Positions 9,104 to 17,702 of a stretch of 64,000 nucleotides of DNA are shown piece by piece. Numbering within the stretch: the first letter of the stretch is position 1; the number at the start of each line of letters is the position of its first letter. The stretch is from NCBI GenBank assembly GCA_031277615.1, contig JAITMC010000035.1:245141-309140 (forward strand). The letters are read 5' to 3'. The position numbers and the translations under genes were made by a program. Source of the stretch: Chryseobacterium sp. GTDB taxonomy: Bacteria; Bacteroidota; Bacteroidia; Flavobacteriales; Weeksellaceae. The notes below the pieces were generated by a model, which had not been told where the DNA came from, made no database searches, and saw only the letters and a list, made by a program, of their open reading frames with translations.

Positions 9104-9902
9104 GCAGACTTCAGAATTCATTAAAGGTATTATTCAGGAAATTCCTGATTTCGCCATTGTTTTAGGTTCGGGACTGGGAAAACTGCAGGACGAAGTGCAG
9201 CCTATCCATACCCTGGAATATACGGAAATCCCCAACTTTCCGCAGGTAACAGTTGCCGGGCACGGAGGAAAATTAATCTACGGAATGCTTGACGGTAAAA
9301 AAGTTCTGATGATGAGCGGCCGTTTTCATTACTATGAAGGACATTCTATGGAAACCGTGACCTTTCCGATCCGTGTTTTTCATCTGCTGGGAATTAAAAA
9401 TCTTATCCTTTCCAATGCTTCAGGGGGTGTAAACCCTGATTACAGCGTTGCAGATATTGTTATTTTAAAAGATCATATCAACATGATGCCCGAGCATCCA
9501 CTTCGTGGCAGAAATATAGATTCATTCGGACCGCGTTTTGTGGATATGAGTGAGCCTTACAACAAAAAAATGATTGAAGCAGCAGAAAAAGCGGCAGCCG
9601 AACATAACCTTAAAATCCATCAGGGCGTTTACGTAGGATTACAGGGACCAACCTTTGAAACGCCGGCTGAATACGGGATGATCAAAGCCATTGGCGGAGA
9701 TATGGTCGGAATGAGCACCGTTCCGGAAGTGATTGTTGCCCGGCATATGAGCATGGATGTTTTCTGCATCTCTATCATTACAGATCTTGGCGGTCCCGAT
9801 ATTGCCTTTTCCGTTTCTCATGAAGAAGTTCTGAATGCTGCCAATAAAGCAATGCCTAATGTAATTGCGGTTGTAAAAGGGCTGATTAAAAATTATCAGT
9901 AA
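9087..9902 (+). CDS. Purine nucleoside phosphorylase (trimeric, class I)
   Basis: Cleaves purine nucleosides with phosphate in purine salvage. Family motifs in order: IVLGSGLG, VAGHGGKL, SGRFHYYEGH (phosphate and ribose contacts), SNASGGVNPDY, HINMMPEHPLRG, QGPTFETPAEY and the signature VGMSTVPEVIVARH. The purine-binding Glu is present in FETPAE (about residue 194). The following purine-contact position, Asn in human PNP (SLITN), reads Asp here (SIITD, about residue 233). Length 271 is normal. Overlaps lpxK by 17 bases. Confidence 0.92.
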   Translation: MLEKIKQTSEFIKGIIQEIPDFAIVLGSGLGKLQDEVQPIHTLEYTEIPNFPQVTVAGHGGKLIYGMLDGKKVLMMSGRFHYYEGHSMETVTFPIRVFHLLGIKNLILSNASGGVNPDYSVADIVILKDHINMMPEHPLRGRNIDSFGPRFVDMSEPYNKKMIEAAEKAAAEHNLKIHQGVYVGLQGPTFETPAEYGMIKAIGGDMVGMSTVPEVIVARHMSMDVFCISIITDLGGPDIAFSVSHEEVLNAANKAMPNVIAVVKGLIKNYQ

Positions 9903-9935
9903 CCATTTCCCTGTTATTCCTGAGAATACAAAATC

Positions 9936-10119
9936 GTTTTTTAACCACAAAATCTACATCGGTTAAATATTACGCTGATCTTTATAGGTATTTTTAGCTC
10001 GCAGATTTGGCGATCATACAGATTTTAAAAAAACTGTTGTGTACTTATATGTGCAATATATTAAACTTAAAAATCACCAAAGTATTTCATCTTTTGCCTC
10101 TCTTTTGTGGTTAAAAAAC
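9936..10119. mobile_element. 184-bp element with perfect 17-bp terminal inverted repeats
   Basis: Ends are GTTTTTTAACCACAAAA (9936-9952) and its exact complement TTTTGTGGTTAAAAAAC (10103-10119). The interior has no ORF and contains degraded words such as CGCAGATTTGG. No clear target duplication flanks it. This fills most of the 328-base gap between PNP and the thioredoxin gene. A non-autonomous MITE-like element or an extragenic repeat unit are both possible. Confidence 0.6.
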
Positions 10120-10225
10120 AAGGTTCCCCTATTCCCTTAAATAGTGTAGTCTTTCATAGAAATTTTCAATCTCATAAATTTTTCTTAATTCATCAAAAAA
10201 CAATTTCCGATTGCGTTTCATTGTT

Positions 10226-10233
10226 TAGTTTTG
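10226..10233 (+). promoter_or_regulatory. Candidate -7 box of the thioredoxin gene
   Basis: TAGTTTTG fits TAnnTTTG. It overlaps the upstream TTG at 10231, which therefore is unlikely to be a start codon and supports the ATG at 10261. Confidence 0.4.
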
Positions 10234-10260
10234 TACTATGAAATTGTAGATATGATAGAT

Positions 10261-10776
10261 ATGAGAAAGTTGTTATTCATTTTGATGATCAGTATTTTCG
10301 GGTTAAGTTATTCCCAGGAAGTACCGGCTGTCCTTAAGAAAGGTTTCTCCAAGGAAGCTTTAAAGCAGAAACTGGAAGATGAAGAGGGCAAAAGCATTAC
10401 CATTCAGCAGATCCTGGATCAGCATAAAGGAAAAGTTCTGGTTATTGATTTTTGGGCCGGATGGTGCCGGGACTGTTTACAGGCCCTTCCGAAAGCAGAG
10501 GTATTGGAAAAGAACAATCCGAATGTGGATTTTGTCTTTTTATCGCTTGAAAGATCAAAGGAAAGTTTTGATAAAAGCCTGGTAAGATTCAACATGAAAG
10601 AAAAAGACAATTACTGGTTTGCTACCGGATGGAAGAATAATTTCAACAATTATATTGATCTTAACTGGATTCCGAGATATATGGTTATCGATCAGAAATC
10701 GGCGATTGCCAAATATTACGCTATTTCACCGGAAGACCCTGAAATTCAGCAAACCATTGATAAGCTTGTAAAATAA
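10261..10776 (+). CDS. Exported thioredoxin-fold (TlpA-like) oxidoreductase
   Basis: The ATG at 10261 gives a clear signal peptide (MRKLLFILMISIFGLSYSQ), so I prefer it over the in-frame TTG at 10231. The mature protein has a thioredoxin fold with the active site WCRDC (Cys at about 69 and 72 of the precursor) in VIDFWAGWCRDCLQALP. The cis-proline is probably in WIPRYMVID. Expected role is thiol-disulfide exchange in the periplasm. The active site CRDC differs from the common CGPC/CPPC. The GNAT gene starts 16 bases downstream. Confidence 0.85.
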   Translation: MRKLLFILMISIFGLSYSQEVPAVLKKGFSKEALKQKLEDEEGKSITIQQILDQHKGKVLVIDFWAGWCRDCLQALPKAEVLEKNNPNVDFVFLSLERSKESFDKSLVRFNMKEKDNYWFATGWKNNFNNYIDLNWIPRYMVIDQKSAIAKYYAISPEDPEIQQTIDKLVK

Positions 10777-10792
10777 TCCGACATTTGAGATC

Positions 10793-11266
10793 ATGACTAT
10801 AAGAGAAGCAACCGAACAGGATTTAGAAATTCTTTTAACGTTTGAGCAGGGCATTGTTTCAGCAGAACGACCTTTCAACACTACCCTTATTGAGGGTGAA
10901 ATTCATTATTATGACTTAAGCCATTTTATTAAGTCTCCTGATGCCGTTTTAATCATTGCTGAAGAAAACAATGAAATTGTGGGCTCCGGATATGGGCTCA
11001 TTAAGAATACGGATAAGGATTACTATACCTTTAAGACCTACGCCTACCTCGGATTTATGTACGTAAAACCTGAATACAGAGGCAAAGGAATCAATAAACT
11101 GATCACTGATGAACTGATCAGCTGGTCGAGATCAAGAAATATTTCAGAGATCAGGCTGGATGTATACGCCCAGAATGAACCCGCTATAAAAGCTTATGAA
11201 AAAGCCGGATTTGAGCCGCTGCTTCTTACGATGAGACTGAAAGATCAGGAAGGGAAGTTTGAATAG
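10793..11266 (+). CDS. GNAT family N-acetyltransferase
   Basis: A single GNAT domain of 157 residues, transferring an acetyl group from acetyl-CoA to an amine of unknown identity. Motif A is visible as LGFMYVKPEYRGKGINKLI (about residues 83-101) and motif B as LDVYAQNEPAIKAYEKAGFEP. The N-terminus TIREATEQDLE is typical. Sixteen bases separate it from the thioredoxin-like gene, so they probably form one transcript, but the pairing does not define a substrate. Confidence 0.85.
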   Translation: MTIREATEQDLEILLTFEQGIVSAERPFNTTLIEGEIHYYDLSHFIKSPDAVLIIAEENNEIVGSGYGLIKNTDKDYYTFKTYAYLGFMYVKPEYRGKGINKLITDELISWSRSRNISEIRLDVYAQNEPAIKAYEKAGFEPLLLTMRLKDQEGKFE

Positions 11267-11294
11267 GGAGGATAAAATTTAAATATAGTCGGAA

Positions 11295-11648
11295 ATGTAT
11301 GCCAAAGAAGAAGCAAAAGCAAAAATGCAACGTTTTGTAGACTATGAAAATAACCTTCGTGTATGGAACGACTTAGGAAAACCAGATATAGTTATTTATG
11401 ATCATCTTACTGAGGAGCATTCTTTCGGGTGGGTATTTTACTGGCAGATAAAGGATATTAAGAAAGATTTATCTAATATTCTTATTGGAAATGGCCCTAT
11501 TATTATAGAGAAAGACACTCTTAATGTTTATTGTATGATGACCGCTATGTCTACTGAAGAGAATATTGAATTATATAAAAAAGATAAAAATAAATTACTT
11601 CAGTTAGAAGAAGACCAGGACGGTTTTTTTGATCCTGTAAATATTTAA
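11295..11648 (+). CDS. YrhB/Imm35-like small protein
   Basis: A 117-residue cytoplasmic protein. The central pattern GWVFYWQ ... ILIGNGPIIIEKDTLNVY resembles the Imm35 (YrhB) family, in which an aromatic-rich strand is followed by GNGPIIVDK-like residues. Some members of that family are predicted immunity proteins for polymorphic toxins. No toxin gene lies beside it here. Codon use is more AT-rich than the neighbouring amylase and dinB genes, which would suit recent acquisition. Assignment rests on motif resemblance only. Confidence 0.6.
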   Translation: MYAKEEAKAKMQRFVDYENNLRVWNDLGKPDIVIYDHLTEEHSFGWVFYWQIKDIKKDLSNILIGNGPIIIEKDTLNVYCMMTAMSTEENIELYKKDKNKLLQLEEDQDGFFDPVNI

Positions 11649-11738
11649 CTTAGAGAAATCTATATCTACCCATTTTGACTCCTCATTATATCGGGAATGA
11701 AAACCCGGCCAGAACTCACTTCAAAATAAAGGAATCCA

Positions 11739-11746
11739 TATCTTTG
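11739..11746 (+). promoter_or_regulatory. Candidate -7 box of dinB
   Basis: TATCTTTG matches TAnnTTTG and ends 4 bases before the dinB ATG, suggesting a leaderless mRNA if used. No matching -33 TTG. Confidence 0.35.
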
Positions 11747-11750
11747 TATC

Positions 11751-12842
11751 ATGGATCTGCCGCTTCGTAAAATTATTCATGTGGATATGGATGCATTTTA
11801 TGCTTCCGTGGAGCAGCATGATCATCCGGAGCTTAAGGGAAAACCTATCGCCGTGGGAGGCCAGCACCGTGGTGTAGTGGCTGCCGCAAGCTATGAAGCC
11901 AGGAAATATGGAGTCCGTTCTGCTATGCCCAGTAAAACGGCCAAAGAGAAATGCCCTCATCTGATTTTCGTTTCACCCCGCTTTGCCCGGTATAAAGAGA
12001 TTTCCAGAAAGATCAGGGATATTTTTTATGAATATACGGATCTGGTGGAGCCCTTGTCTCTGGATGAAGCCTATCTGGATGTTACTGAAAATAAAATGGG
12101 CATGGAATCTGCCAACCTTATAGCCCGGGAAATCCGTCAGAAAATTTTTGATCAGACCGGTCTAACCGCTTCCGCAGGGATTTCTGTGAATAAATTTTTA
12201 GCCAAAGTCGCTTCGGATATTAATAAACCAAATGGGCAGAAAACCATTCATCCGGACAAGGTGGAAAGCTTTCTGGAAGAGCTTCCCGTAGAAAAATTTT
12301 ACGGCGTAGGAAAGGTTACTGCTAACAAAATGTTTAGTTTAGGCATTTATAAAGGAAAAGATTTAAAGAAAAGATCGCTTGAAGAACTGGACCGCCTCTT
12401 TGGAAAATCCGGCAGGCATTATTACAATGTCGTACGGGGCATTCATCCTTCGGAAGTAAAACCTCATCGTATCCAGAAAAGTGTTGCTGTTGAAAGGACT
12501 TTTTTTGAAGACCTTTTCGATGAACAGCAAATCGATGAAAAACTGGACAATCTTGGCCAGGAACTTCACCAGCGCTTACAGAAAAATAATATCCTGGGAA
12601 GGACGCTGACTTTGAAGATTAAGTATAAAGATTTTTCTATGTTTACAAGAAGTATAACAAAGGAAGAGTATTTTTCATCTCCGGAACAGTATTTCAATAC
12701 CGGGAAAAAACTCTGGGAGCTCCGTCCCTACAACAAACCGGTACGGCTGCTCGGGCTCTCCCTCTCCCATCTGAATACGGAAGAAAAAAAACAGGTTTCC
12801 ATTCAACTAAAAATCCCGTTTGAGGAATTCGAAAATCAGTAG
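11751..12842 (+). CDS. dinB: DNA polymerase IV (Y family)
   Basis: Error-prone translesion polymerase. Catalytic acidic residues are in HVDMDAFYASVEQ (residues 10-22) and SLDEAYLDVTE (about 103-113). Further conserved motifs are SYEARKYGVRSAMP and ASAGISVNKFLAKVASD, with a helix-hairpin-helix region at about 180-200 (FYGVGKVTANKMFSLGI). The C-terminal little-finger domain ends near GLSLSHL. The tail carries QLKIPF, a loose match to a sliding-clamp binding peptide. Length 363 is normal. Confidence 0.93.
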   Translation: MDLPLRKIIHVDMDAFYASVEQHDHPELKGKPIAVGGQHRGVVAAASYEARKYGVRSAMPSKTAKEKCPHLIFVSPRFARYKEISRKIRDIFYEYTDLVEPLSLDEAYLDVTENKMGMESANLIAREIRQKIFDQTGLTASAGISVNKFLAKVASDINKPNGQKTIHPDKVESFLEELPVEKFYGVGKVTANKMFSLGIYKGKDLKKRSLEELDRLFGKSGRHYYNVVRGIHPSEVKPHRIQKSVAVERTFFEDLFDEQQIDEKLDNLGQELHQRLQKNNILGRTLTLKIKYKDFSMFTRSITKEEYFSSPEQYFNTGKKLWELRPYNKPVRLLGLSLSHLNTEEKKQVSIQLKIPFEEFENQ

Positions 12843-12885
12843 CTGAAAAATTTTCACTATCTTGTAGTAATCAAATCCTGAATAT

Positions 12886-14358
12886 ATGAATCCAACGATG
12901 CTCCAATTTTTCCACTGGTATTCCGAAGGAGAAGGAAAACTGTGGAAGGAAGCCACAAAAGAAGCCAGACATCTTGCCCGGTTGGGAATAACTTCCGTAT
13001 GGTTTCCCCCTGCCTACAAAGGAACAAACGGAGGTTATTCTATCGGATATGATGCCTATGATCTGTATGATCTGGGAGAATTCGATCAGAAGGGAACCAT
13101 TCCGACAAAATACGGTTCCAGGGAGGATTATATTAAAGCCATTAAGGCCTTAAAGAAACAGCATATAGAAATTATCGTAGACATTGTTCTGGGCCATAAG
13201 GCCGGAGGTGATGAGCTGGAAACATTCAAAGCGGTAAAAGTAGATGAGAACAACAGGGAAAAAGTGATTTCTGATGTGATTGATATTGAATCCTATACCA
13301 AATTCACTTTTCCGGGCAGAGGAAAGAAGTATTCTGATTTTGAATGGAATTTCACCTGCTTCAGCGGAGTAGATTATGCAGAAGGCATGGATTCCCATAT
13401 TTTCAAAATCCAGTCTGAATACGGAAACGACTGGGAAGAGATGATTGATGATGAAAAGGGCAATTACGATTACCTGATGTACAATGATATTGAGCACCGA
13501 AACCCTTTTGTACGTGAGGAACTGAACAATTGGGCCAAATGGTATTTCGACCAGATTGATTTTGACGGGGTAAGGCTGGATGCCCTTAAGCATATCTCCT
13601 TTGATTTTTATAAGGAATGGCTCACTATGCTCCGCTCCAATACCGGAAAGAATATTTTTGCAGTCGGTGAATACTGGGCTCCGGGTCACCTGCATCTCCT
13701 GCAAAAGTATATTGAAGTAACGGAAGGCTGCATGAGCCTTTTTGACAGTTCACTCCAGAATAATTTTCATAATGCCTCAAAGGAAGGCGGTTCTTACGAT
13801 CTCCGAAGAATCTTTGAAGGATCACTTACGGAAGCAGATCCGATGCATTCGGTAAGTCTTGTGGACAATCATGATACACAGCCGCTTCAGGATCTCGAGG
13901 CTCCGGTAGAATCCTGGTTTAAACCTATTGCCTATGCATTAATCCTTCTTCGGGAAAAAGGCTATCCGTGTATTTTCTATCCGGATCTGTATGGTGCCCA
14001 TTATATAGATAAAGACGGAGCCGGTAATGATCAGGAAATTTTCCTGCCGAAGGTTGACGGTATTGAAGAACTGCTTAAAGCCCGTAAGGATCATGCTTAC
14101 GGATTGCAGCGTGATTATTTTGAAGATGCCAACTGTCTGGGCTGGACCCGTGAAGGTAATGAGGACTACACCGGATGTGCAGTTGTTCTGAGCAATAAAG
14201 ACGCCTATAACAAGCCTATGGAAATCGGAAAAAGATATGCCGGAAAAAAATTCCATGATCTGCTTAAACGGTTTAAAGAAAAAGTAATCATTGATGAAAA
14301 CGGATGGGGAAATTTTCCGGTTCCGGCAGGCAATGTAAGTGTATGGATTTCTGAATAA
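12886..14358 (+). CDS. Cytoplasmic alpha-amylase, GH13 (AmyS/GH13_5-like)
   Basis: Hydrolyses alpha-1,4 glucans. There is no signal peptide, so it is intracellular. Beta-strand motifs of the GH13 barrel appear in order: VDIVLGHK, GVRLDALKH with the nucleophile Asp near residue 231, VGEYW with the acid Glu near 262, and VDNHD with the third acid near 328. The N-terminus MLQFFHWYSEGEGKLW is typical of the bacterial cytoplasmic amylase group. It stands 43 bases after dinB without an obvious functional link, and a bidirectional hairpin lies downstream. Confidence 0.92.
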   Translation: MNPTMLQFFHWYSEGEGKLWKEATKEARHLARLGITSVWFPPAYKGTNGGYSIGYDAYDLYDLGEFDQKGTIPTKYGSREDYIKAIKALKKQHIEIIVDIVLGHKAGGDELETFKAVKVDENNREKVISDVIDIESYTKFTFPGRGKKYSDFEWNFTCFSGVDYAEGMDSHIFKIQSEYGNDWEEMIDDEKGNYDYLMYNDIEHRNPFVREELNNWAKWYFDQIDFDGVRLDALKHISFDFYKEWLTMLRSNTGKNIFAVGEYWAPGHLHLLQKYIEVTEGCMSLFDSSLQNNFHNASKEGGSYDLRRIFEGSLTEADPMHSVSLVDNHDTQPLQDLEAPVESWFKPIAYALILLREKGYPCIFYPDLYGAHYIDKDGAGNDQEIFLPKVDGIEELLKARKDHAYGLQRDYFEDANCLGWTREGNEDYTGCAVVLSNKDAYNKPMEIGKRYAGKKFHDLLKRFKEKVIIDENGWGNFPVPAGNVSVWISE

Positions 14359-14420
14359 TTTAAATATAGGCAGGAAGCTGTAAGTTCCTTTTAATAATGA
14401 CAATTCCTGTAAAAATATAA

Positions 14421-14464
14421 AAAGCATACATGATCCTGATCCAATGAGGGACGATGTATGCTTT
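14421..14464. terminator. Bidirectional hairpin between amylase and small Cys-rich peptide
   Basis: Perfect 11-bp arms AAAGCATACAT and ATGTATGCTTT separated by 22 bases, with A-rich DNA before and TTTTA after. Lies between convergent genes. Confidence 0.65.
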
Positions 14465-14496
14465 CTTTTAATGGTATGAGAACTTAAAAAAAGGCT

Positions 14497-14664
14497 CTAA
14501 CATTGAATACCCCGGCAGTTCATAAAATCACTGGCCCATTCGCAACAGAAATTCTCCTCGTTGTAGGTACAGCATACGCGGTTTCCCCAACGGTCTCCTG
14601 CTTTCAGGTTTTTAAGCTTTTCTCTTTCGATTTTTCGTACATGTAAAAGATTTTTTGGTTTCAT
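14497..14664 (-). CDS. Small Cys-rich peptide with GG-type leader (bacteriocin-like precursor)
   Basis: A 55-codon ORF. It reads MKPKNLLHVRKIEREKLKNL, then KAGD, then a core with six Cys in the pattern CC-x7-CC-x8-C-x4-C (residues 31, 32, 40, 41, 50, 55), ending at Cys 55. The leader (LxxVxKIxREKLKNLKAG) resembles the double-glycine-type leaders of the bacteriocin-like precursor peptides that are common in Chryseobacterium relatives, with Ala-Gly at the cleavage position. No maturation enzyme or peptidase-containing ABC transporter is adjacent. Function is inferred from leader shape only. Confidence 0.65.
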   Translation of the reverse strand: MKPKNLLHVRKIEREKLKNLKAGDRWGNRVCCTYNEENFCCEWASDFMNCRGIQC

Positions 14665-14774
14665 AATGATTGTTTTTTATGATTTGACTGATTAAATATA
14701 CATAAAATATCACTATATATTGAATAATAAGAACCAACAACCTTATCAGATCTATCTACAACATAAAAACCGTA

Positions 14775-16115
14775 TCAAAATGAAATTTTCCTGACGTTCA
14801 GAATATCCGGCCTTTCAGATTGTTCGGAAATCTGCCCGGTTCTGGCAAATTCTGCCCAAAGGGTGCGGATTTTCTTCCCATTTTCATGAATGTATTCCCA
14901 GGAAACATTTTTCAGCAGCTCAGCAGCCTCCCAGGCCTCTTTATTTCCAAAAATAAGCGGAAGATCAATACAATGAGCCGCTCCGATCGGATTATCATTC
15001 AGTTTTGAATGAATCCTGAACAGATAGACATTTCCACCGGCCTTTGCATATCGTTCAGCAAAAAGCTCTGCGGGTTTTCCATAAATAAATTCCGTTGTTT
15101 TCCGGACTGTCTGATCCATAATTTTCAGGCCGAGTCCTTTTCCGAAATATTTATTGAAAGCTTCTGAAGTTTTGAGATAAAATGCAGTTTCATCATTATT
15201 CAGGCCGATCAGCACGTCATATTTTTTAGCGTTGGCTTTCCATTTTTTTCCTGCTTCATTTTCATTGCATAAAGGAGGGAAACCATATTGTGTCCCGAAA
15301 GGCATTGCTGCTTTAAGGCCATACTTCATGACAGACGGAACATATTTTCCGTATTCGTCCATCATTTTAAAAATGTCGGTTTCATCTTTCAGAAATTCTG
15401 TTTTTTTCAGGAATTCAGCAGACATTTTCTGTCTTTTGTGGCGTAATCCCAAAGGTGCACTCTGAATGATCACCCGTTGAAATAAATTATCAACTCCTTC
15501 AGCAATCATAAGATGGGCAATGGCATCACCGCCCGAAGACTGTCCTAAAAGAGTAATATTTCCGGCATCACCACCAAAATCGGCAATATAGGTTCTGATC
15601 CATTTCAAAGCTTCTATCATATCAAAAAGGCCAAGATTGGCAGGTCTTGTTTCATCACCACCTAAAAATCCGAAAAGGCCAAGCCTGTAAGATACATTAA
15701 CAACGATCACCTGCTGTTCCCTTACCCACTCTCCGGCATCAGAAGTAGGCAGATCACCACAGCCAATCTCATGTGAACCTCCATGGATCCAGACAATAAC
15801 GGGAAGTTTTTCATTCTCTGTAAAATCAGCAGGTCTGATCACGGAAAGATATTGTGTTGATTCATCCGGATCAAAATCATCAATCTGCGTGGGACCGATC
15901 ATTTTTTCTACCAACGGACTGATTTTCTGTGGACATACAGGAGTCTTAATAGGGGCAGCGATATCCGACGAAGGGGGTTCCGGAACAGGTTTCTGAAATC
16001 TTTCGGAGCGTGCATACCGGATACTTGCAGTCCTGATAACTCCTTCTTCCTTCCATCCTGTAATGTTTCCGAAACGGGTATTGAACACATAGGGTTCTCT
16101 CTGCTGTGATTTCAT
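14775..16115 (-). CDS. Type B carboxylesterase
   Basis: An alpha/beta hydrolase of the carboxylesterase/PnbA type, 446 residues, cleaving carboxyl esters. The nucleophile Ser lies in GQSSGGDA (about residues 189-196). Oxyanion-hole residues are in VIVWIHGGSHEIGCGD. The catalytic His is in GAAHCIDLPLIFG, and the acid is probably the Glu in NNDETAF. There is no signal peptide. It lies 132 bases downstream of an AraC-family regulator on the same strand, which may control it. Confidence 0.88.
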   Translation of the reverse strand: MKSQQREPYVFNTRFGNITGWKEEGVIRTASIRYARSERFQKPVPEPPSSDIAAPIKTPVCPQKISPLVEKMIGPTQIDDFDPDESTQYLSVIRPADFTENEKLPVIVWIHGGSHEIGCGDLPTSDAGEWVREQQVIVVNVSYRLGLFGFLGGDETRPANLGLFDMIEALKWIRTYIADFGGDAGNITLLGQSSGGDAIAHLMIAEGVDNLFQRVIIQSAPLGLRHKRQKMSAEFLKKTEFLKDETDIFKMMDEYGKYVPSVMKYGLKAAMPFGTQYGFPPLCNENEAGKKWKANAKKYDVLIGLNNDETAFYLKTSEAFNKYFGKGLGLKIMDQTVRKTTEFIYGKPAELFAERYAKAGGNVYLFRIHSKLNDNPIGAAHCIDLPLIFGNKEAWEAAELLKNVSWEYIHENGKKIRTLWAEFARTGQISEQSERPDILNVRKISF

Positions 16116-16247
16116 TTTTGATTAGTGAAAACTTTTACCTTTAAAGATACCTTTGTTTTTTGAGAATAAAAAATTTACGGGGTTGATAGCCACTAATGAG
16201 AGTACTCATTTTCATAACGGGATTAATGGTACTGGTGTTTCAGATGA

Positions 16248-17150
16248 TCAGTTCAGGGATTTGTATTCACTAGGGGAAATGCCCACTTTGGTTTTGAAAA
16301 GCCTTGTGAAGTGCTGCGGATATTTAAATCCCAGATCATAAGAAATCTCACTGATGGATTTCCCCTGATCCAGAATCTGTTCTTTAGCTATATCAATCAG
16401 TTTGTTATGGATAAATTCCTGTGCAGAGATTCCCAGCTCTTTTTTGATCAGATCCCCGAAATAATTGGCGGAAAGGTGAAGTTGCTCCGCAAAATAATGC
16501 ACCATCGGAAAGCCTATGGTCTTCGGGTTTTCAGATTTAAAATAATCATCCACCAGCTTTTCAAATTTCCCGATCAGTCCCTGATTGATGTGATCCCTTG
16601 TGATGAACTGCCGGTCGTAAAAACGCATGCAATAGTTCAGAAACAGTTCGATATTATTTACGATCAGCGATTTGCTGTGCTTATCGATAGACTGTTCGAG
16701 CTCAAGCCTGATGTTTTTAAAACATTCCAGTACGATTTCCCTTTCTTTTTCTGAAAGATGCAGGGCTTCATGCACATCATAGGAAAAGAAAGAATACGCA
16801 TTGATATTTTTTCCAAGACTGGTTCCTTTAATCAGATCCGGGTGAAACAAAAGCGCATAACCTGCCGGCTGAACATATTTTCCGTCATTGGTAACCCCGC
16901 TGATCTGCCCGGGAGCAATAAAAACAAGGGTTCCCTCCTGGTAATCATAACTGTGCTTACCATAATGCATATCCCCGCAAATCACATCTTTCAGAAAAAC
17001 GGTGTAGAAGGAATACGTCCGCCTATACTGGCATATAGGATCTGATTTGGAAAAATCAACTACACTTACCAGCGGATGAAGCGTTTCCTGATTCGCCATT
17101 TTATTGTATTCCGAAACACTGCTGATCTTTTCAACCTCCTGATCTTCCAT
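16248..17150 (-). CDS. AraC family transcriptional regulator
   Basis: 300 residues. The N-terminal half is a cupin-like sensing domain (YSFYTVFLKDVICGDMHYG, then QEGTLVFIAPGQ). The C-terminal 100 residues are the paired helix-turn-helix domain, with the family signature ISEISYDLGFKYPQHFTRLF and the ending KTKVGISPSEY. It faces the cupin and alcohol-dehydrogenase genes divergently and precedes the esterase gene, so either could be its target. A candidate -7 box lies 23 bases before the ATG. Confidence 0.9.
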   Translation of the reverse strand: MEDQEVEKISSVSEYNKMANQETLHPLVSVVDFSKSDPICQYRRTYSFYTVFLKDVICGDMHYGKHSYDYQEGTLVFIAPGQISGVTNDGKYVQPAGYALLFHPDLIKGTSLGKNINAYSFFSYDVHEALHLSEKEREIVLECFKNIRLELEQSIDKHSKSLIVNNIELFLNYCMRFYDRQFITRDHINQGLIGKFEKLVDDYFKSENPKTIGFPMVHYFAEQLHLSANYFGDLIKKELGISAQEFIHNKLIDIAKEQILDQGKSISEISYDLGFKYPQHFTRLFKTKVGISPSEYKSLN

Positions 17151-17172
17151 AAACTATGTTTTAAATCTTAAT

Positions 17173-17180
17173 CAAAATTA
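17173..17180 (-). promoter_or_regulatory. Candidate -7 box of the AraC regulator
   Basis: TAATTTTG on the minus strand, about 23 bases upstream of the ATG at 17150, matching TAnnTTTG. It lies in the divergent intergenic region shared with the cupin gene. Confidence 0.35.
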
Positions 17181-17282
17181 CTACTTTCCCACAGACTTTT
17201 GAACAGGAACTGTAAAATTGGTAGGTATTCCGGTGATCCGTATAAGTTATATTTTTCCGAAAGTTTCGACTTTTGTAGGGTT

Positions 17283-17687
17283 ATGGAAATACCGAATACC
17301 AATATTTTCCCGAAAGGAGAAAAAGCGCCTGCCGATTATTTTTCGGGAGGAACAGCATGGGTACATATCGTAAAACCCGATGCTGATGAACTGAACTGCC
17401 AGATCGCCCATGTTACTTTTGAACCGAAATGCAGAAATAACTGGCATTCTCATGGAGGCGGACAGATTTTAATCGTAACTTCAGGAACAGGATTTTACCA
17501 GGAAAAAGGAAAACCTGCACAGGTTCTTCATGCCGGCGATACGGTAAATATCCTTCCGGGAACTGTTCACTGGCACGGGGCAGCTCCTGAGAGTGAGTTT
17601 ACCCACATCGCAATTAACCCGAATACTAAAAACGGTATTGTGGAATGGATGAATCCTGTAAGTGATGAAGAATATTATAATCTATAA
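17283..17687 (+). CDS. Cupin domain protein
   Basis: Start chosen at the ATG at 17283 (MEIPNTNIFPKGEKAP), which removes 28 residues of low-quality N-terminal frame and gives a 134-residue single cupin. Metal-binding cupin motif 1 is visible as NNWHSHGGGQILIVTSGTG and motif 2 as ILPGTVHWHGAAPE. Family members of this type (YP_NTNIF start) often accompany oxidoreductases in stress or detoxification loci. The alcohol dehydrogenase starts 15 bases downstream, so an operon is likely. The enzymatic or binding role is unknown. Confidence 0.85.
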   Translation: MEIPNTNIFPKGEKAPADYFSGGTAWVHIVKPDADELNCQIAHVTFEPKCRNNWHSHGGGQILIVTSGTGFYQEKGKPAQVLHAGDTVNILPGTVHWHGAAPESEFTHIAINPNTKNGIVEWMNPVSDEEYYNL

Positions 17688-17702
17688 AGTAAAAAATATA
17701 CA

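Noticed and set aside
16311-16754. 147-codon ORF antisense to the AraC regulator
   Set aside because: Shadow frame of a gene with clear AraC motifs.
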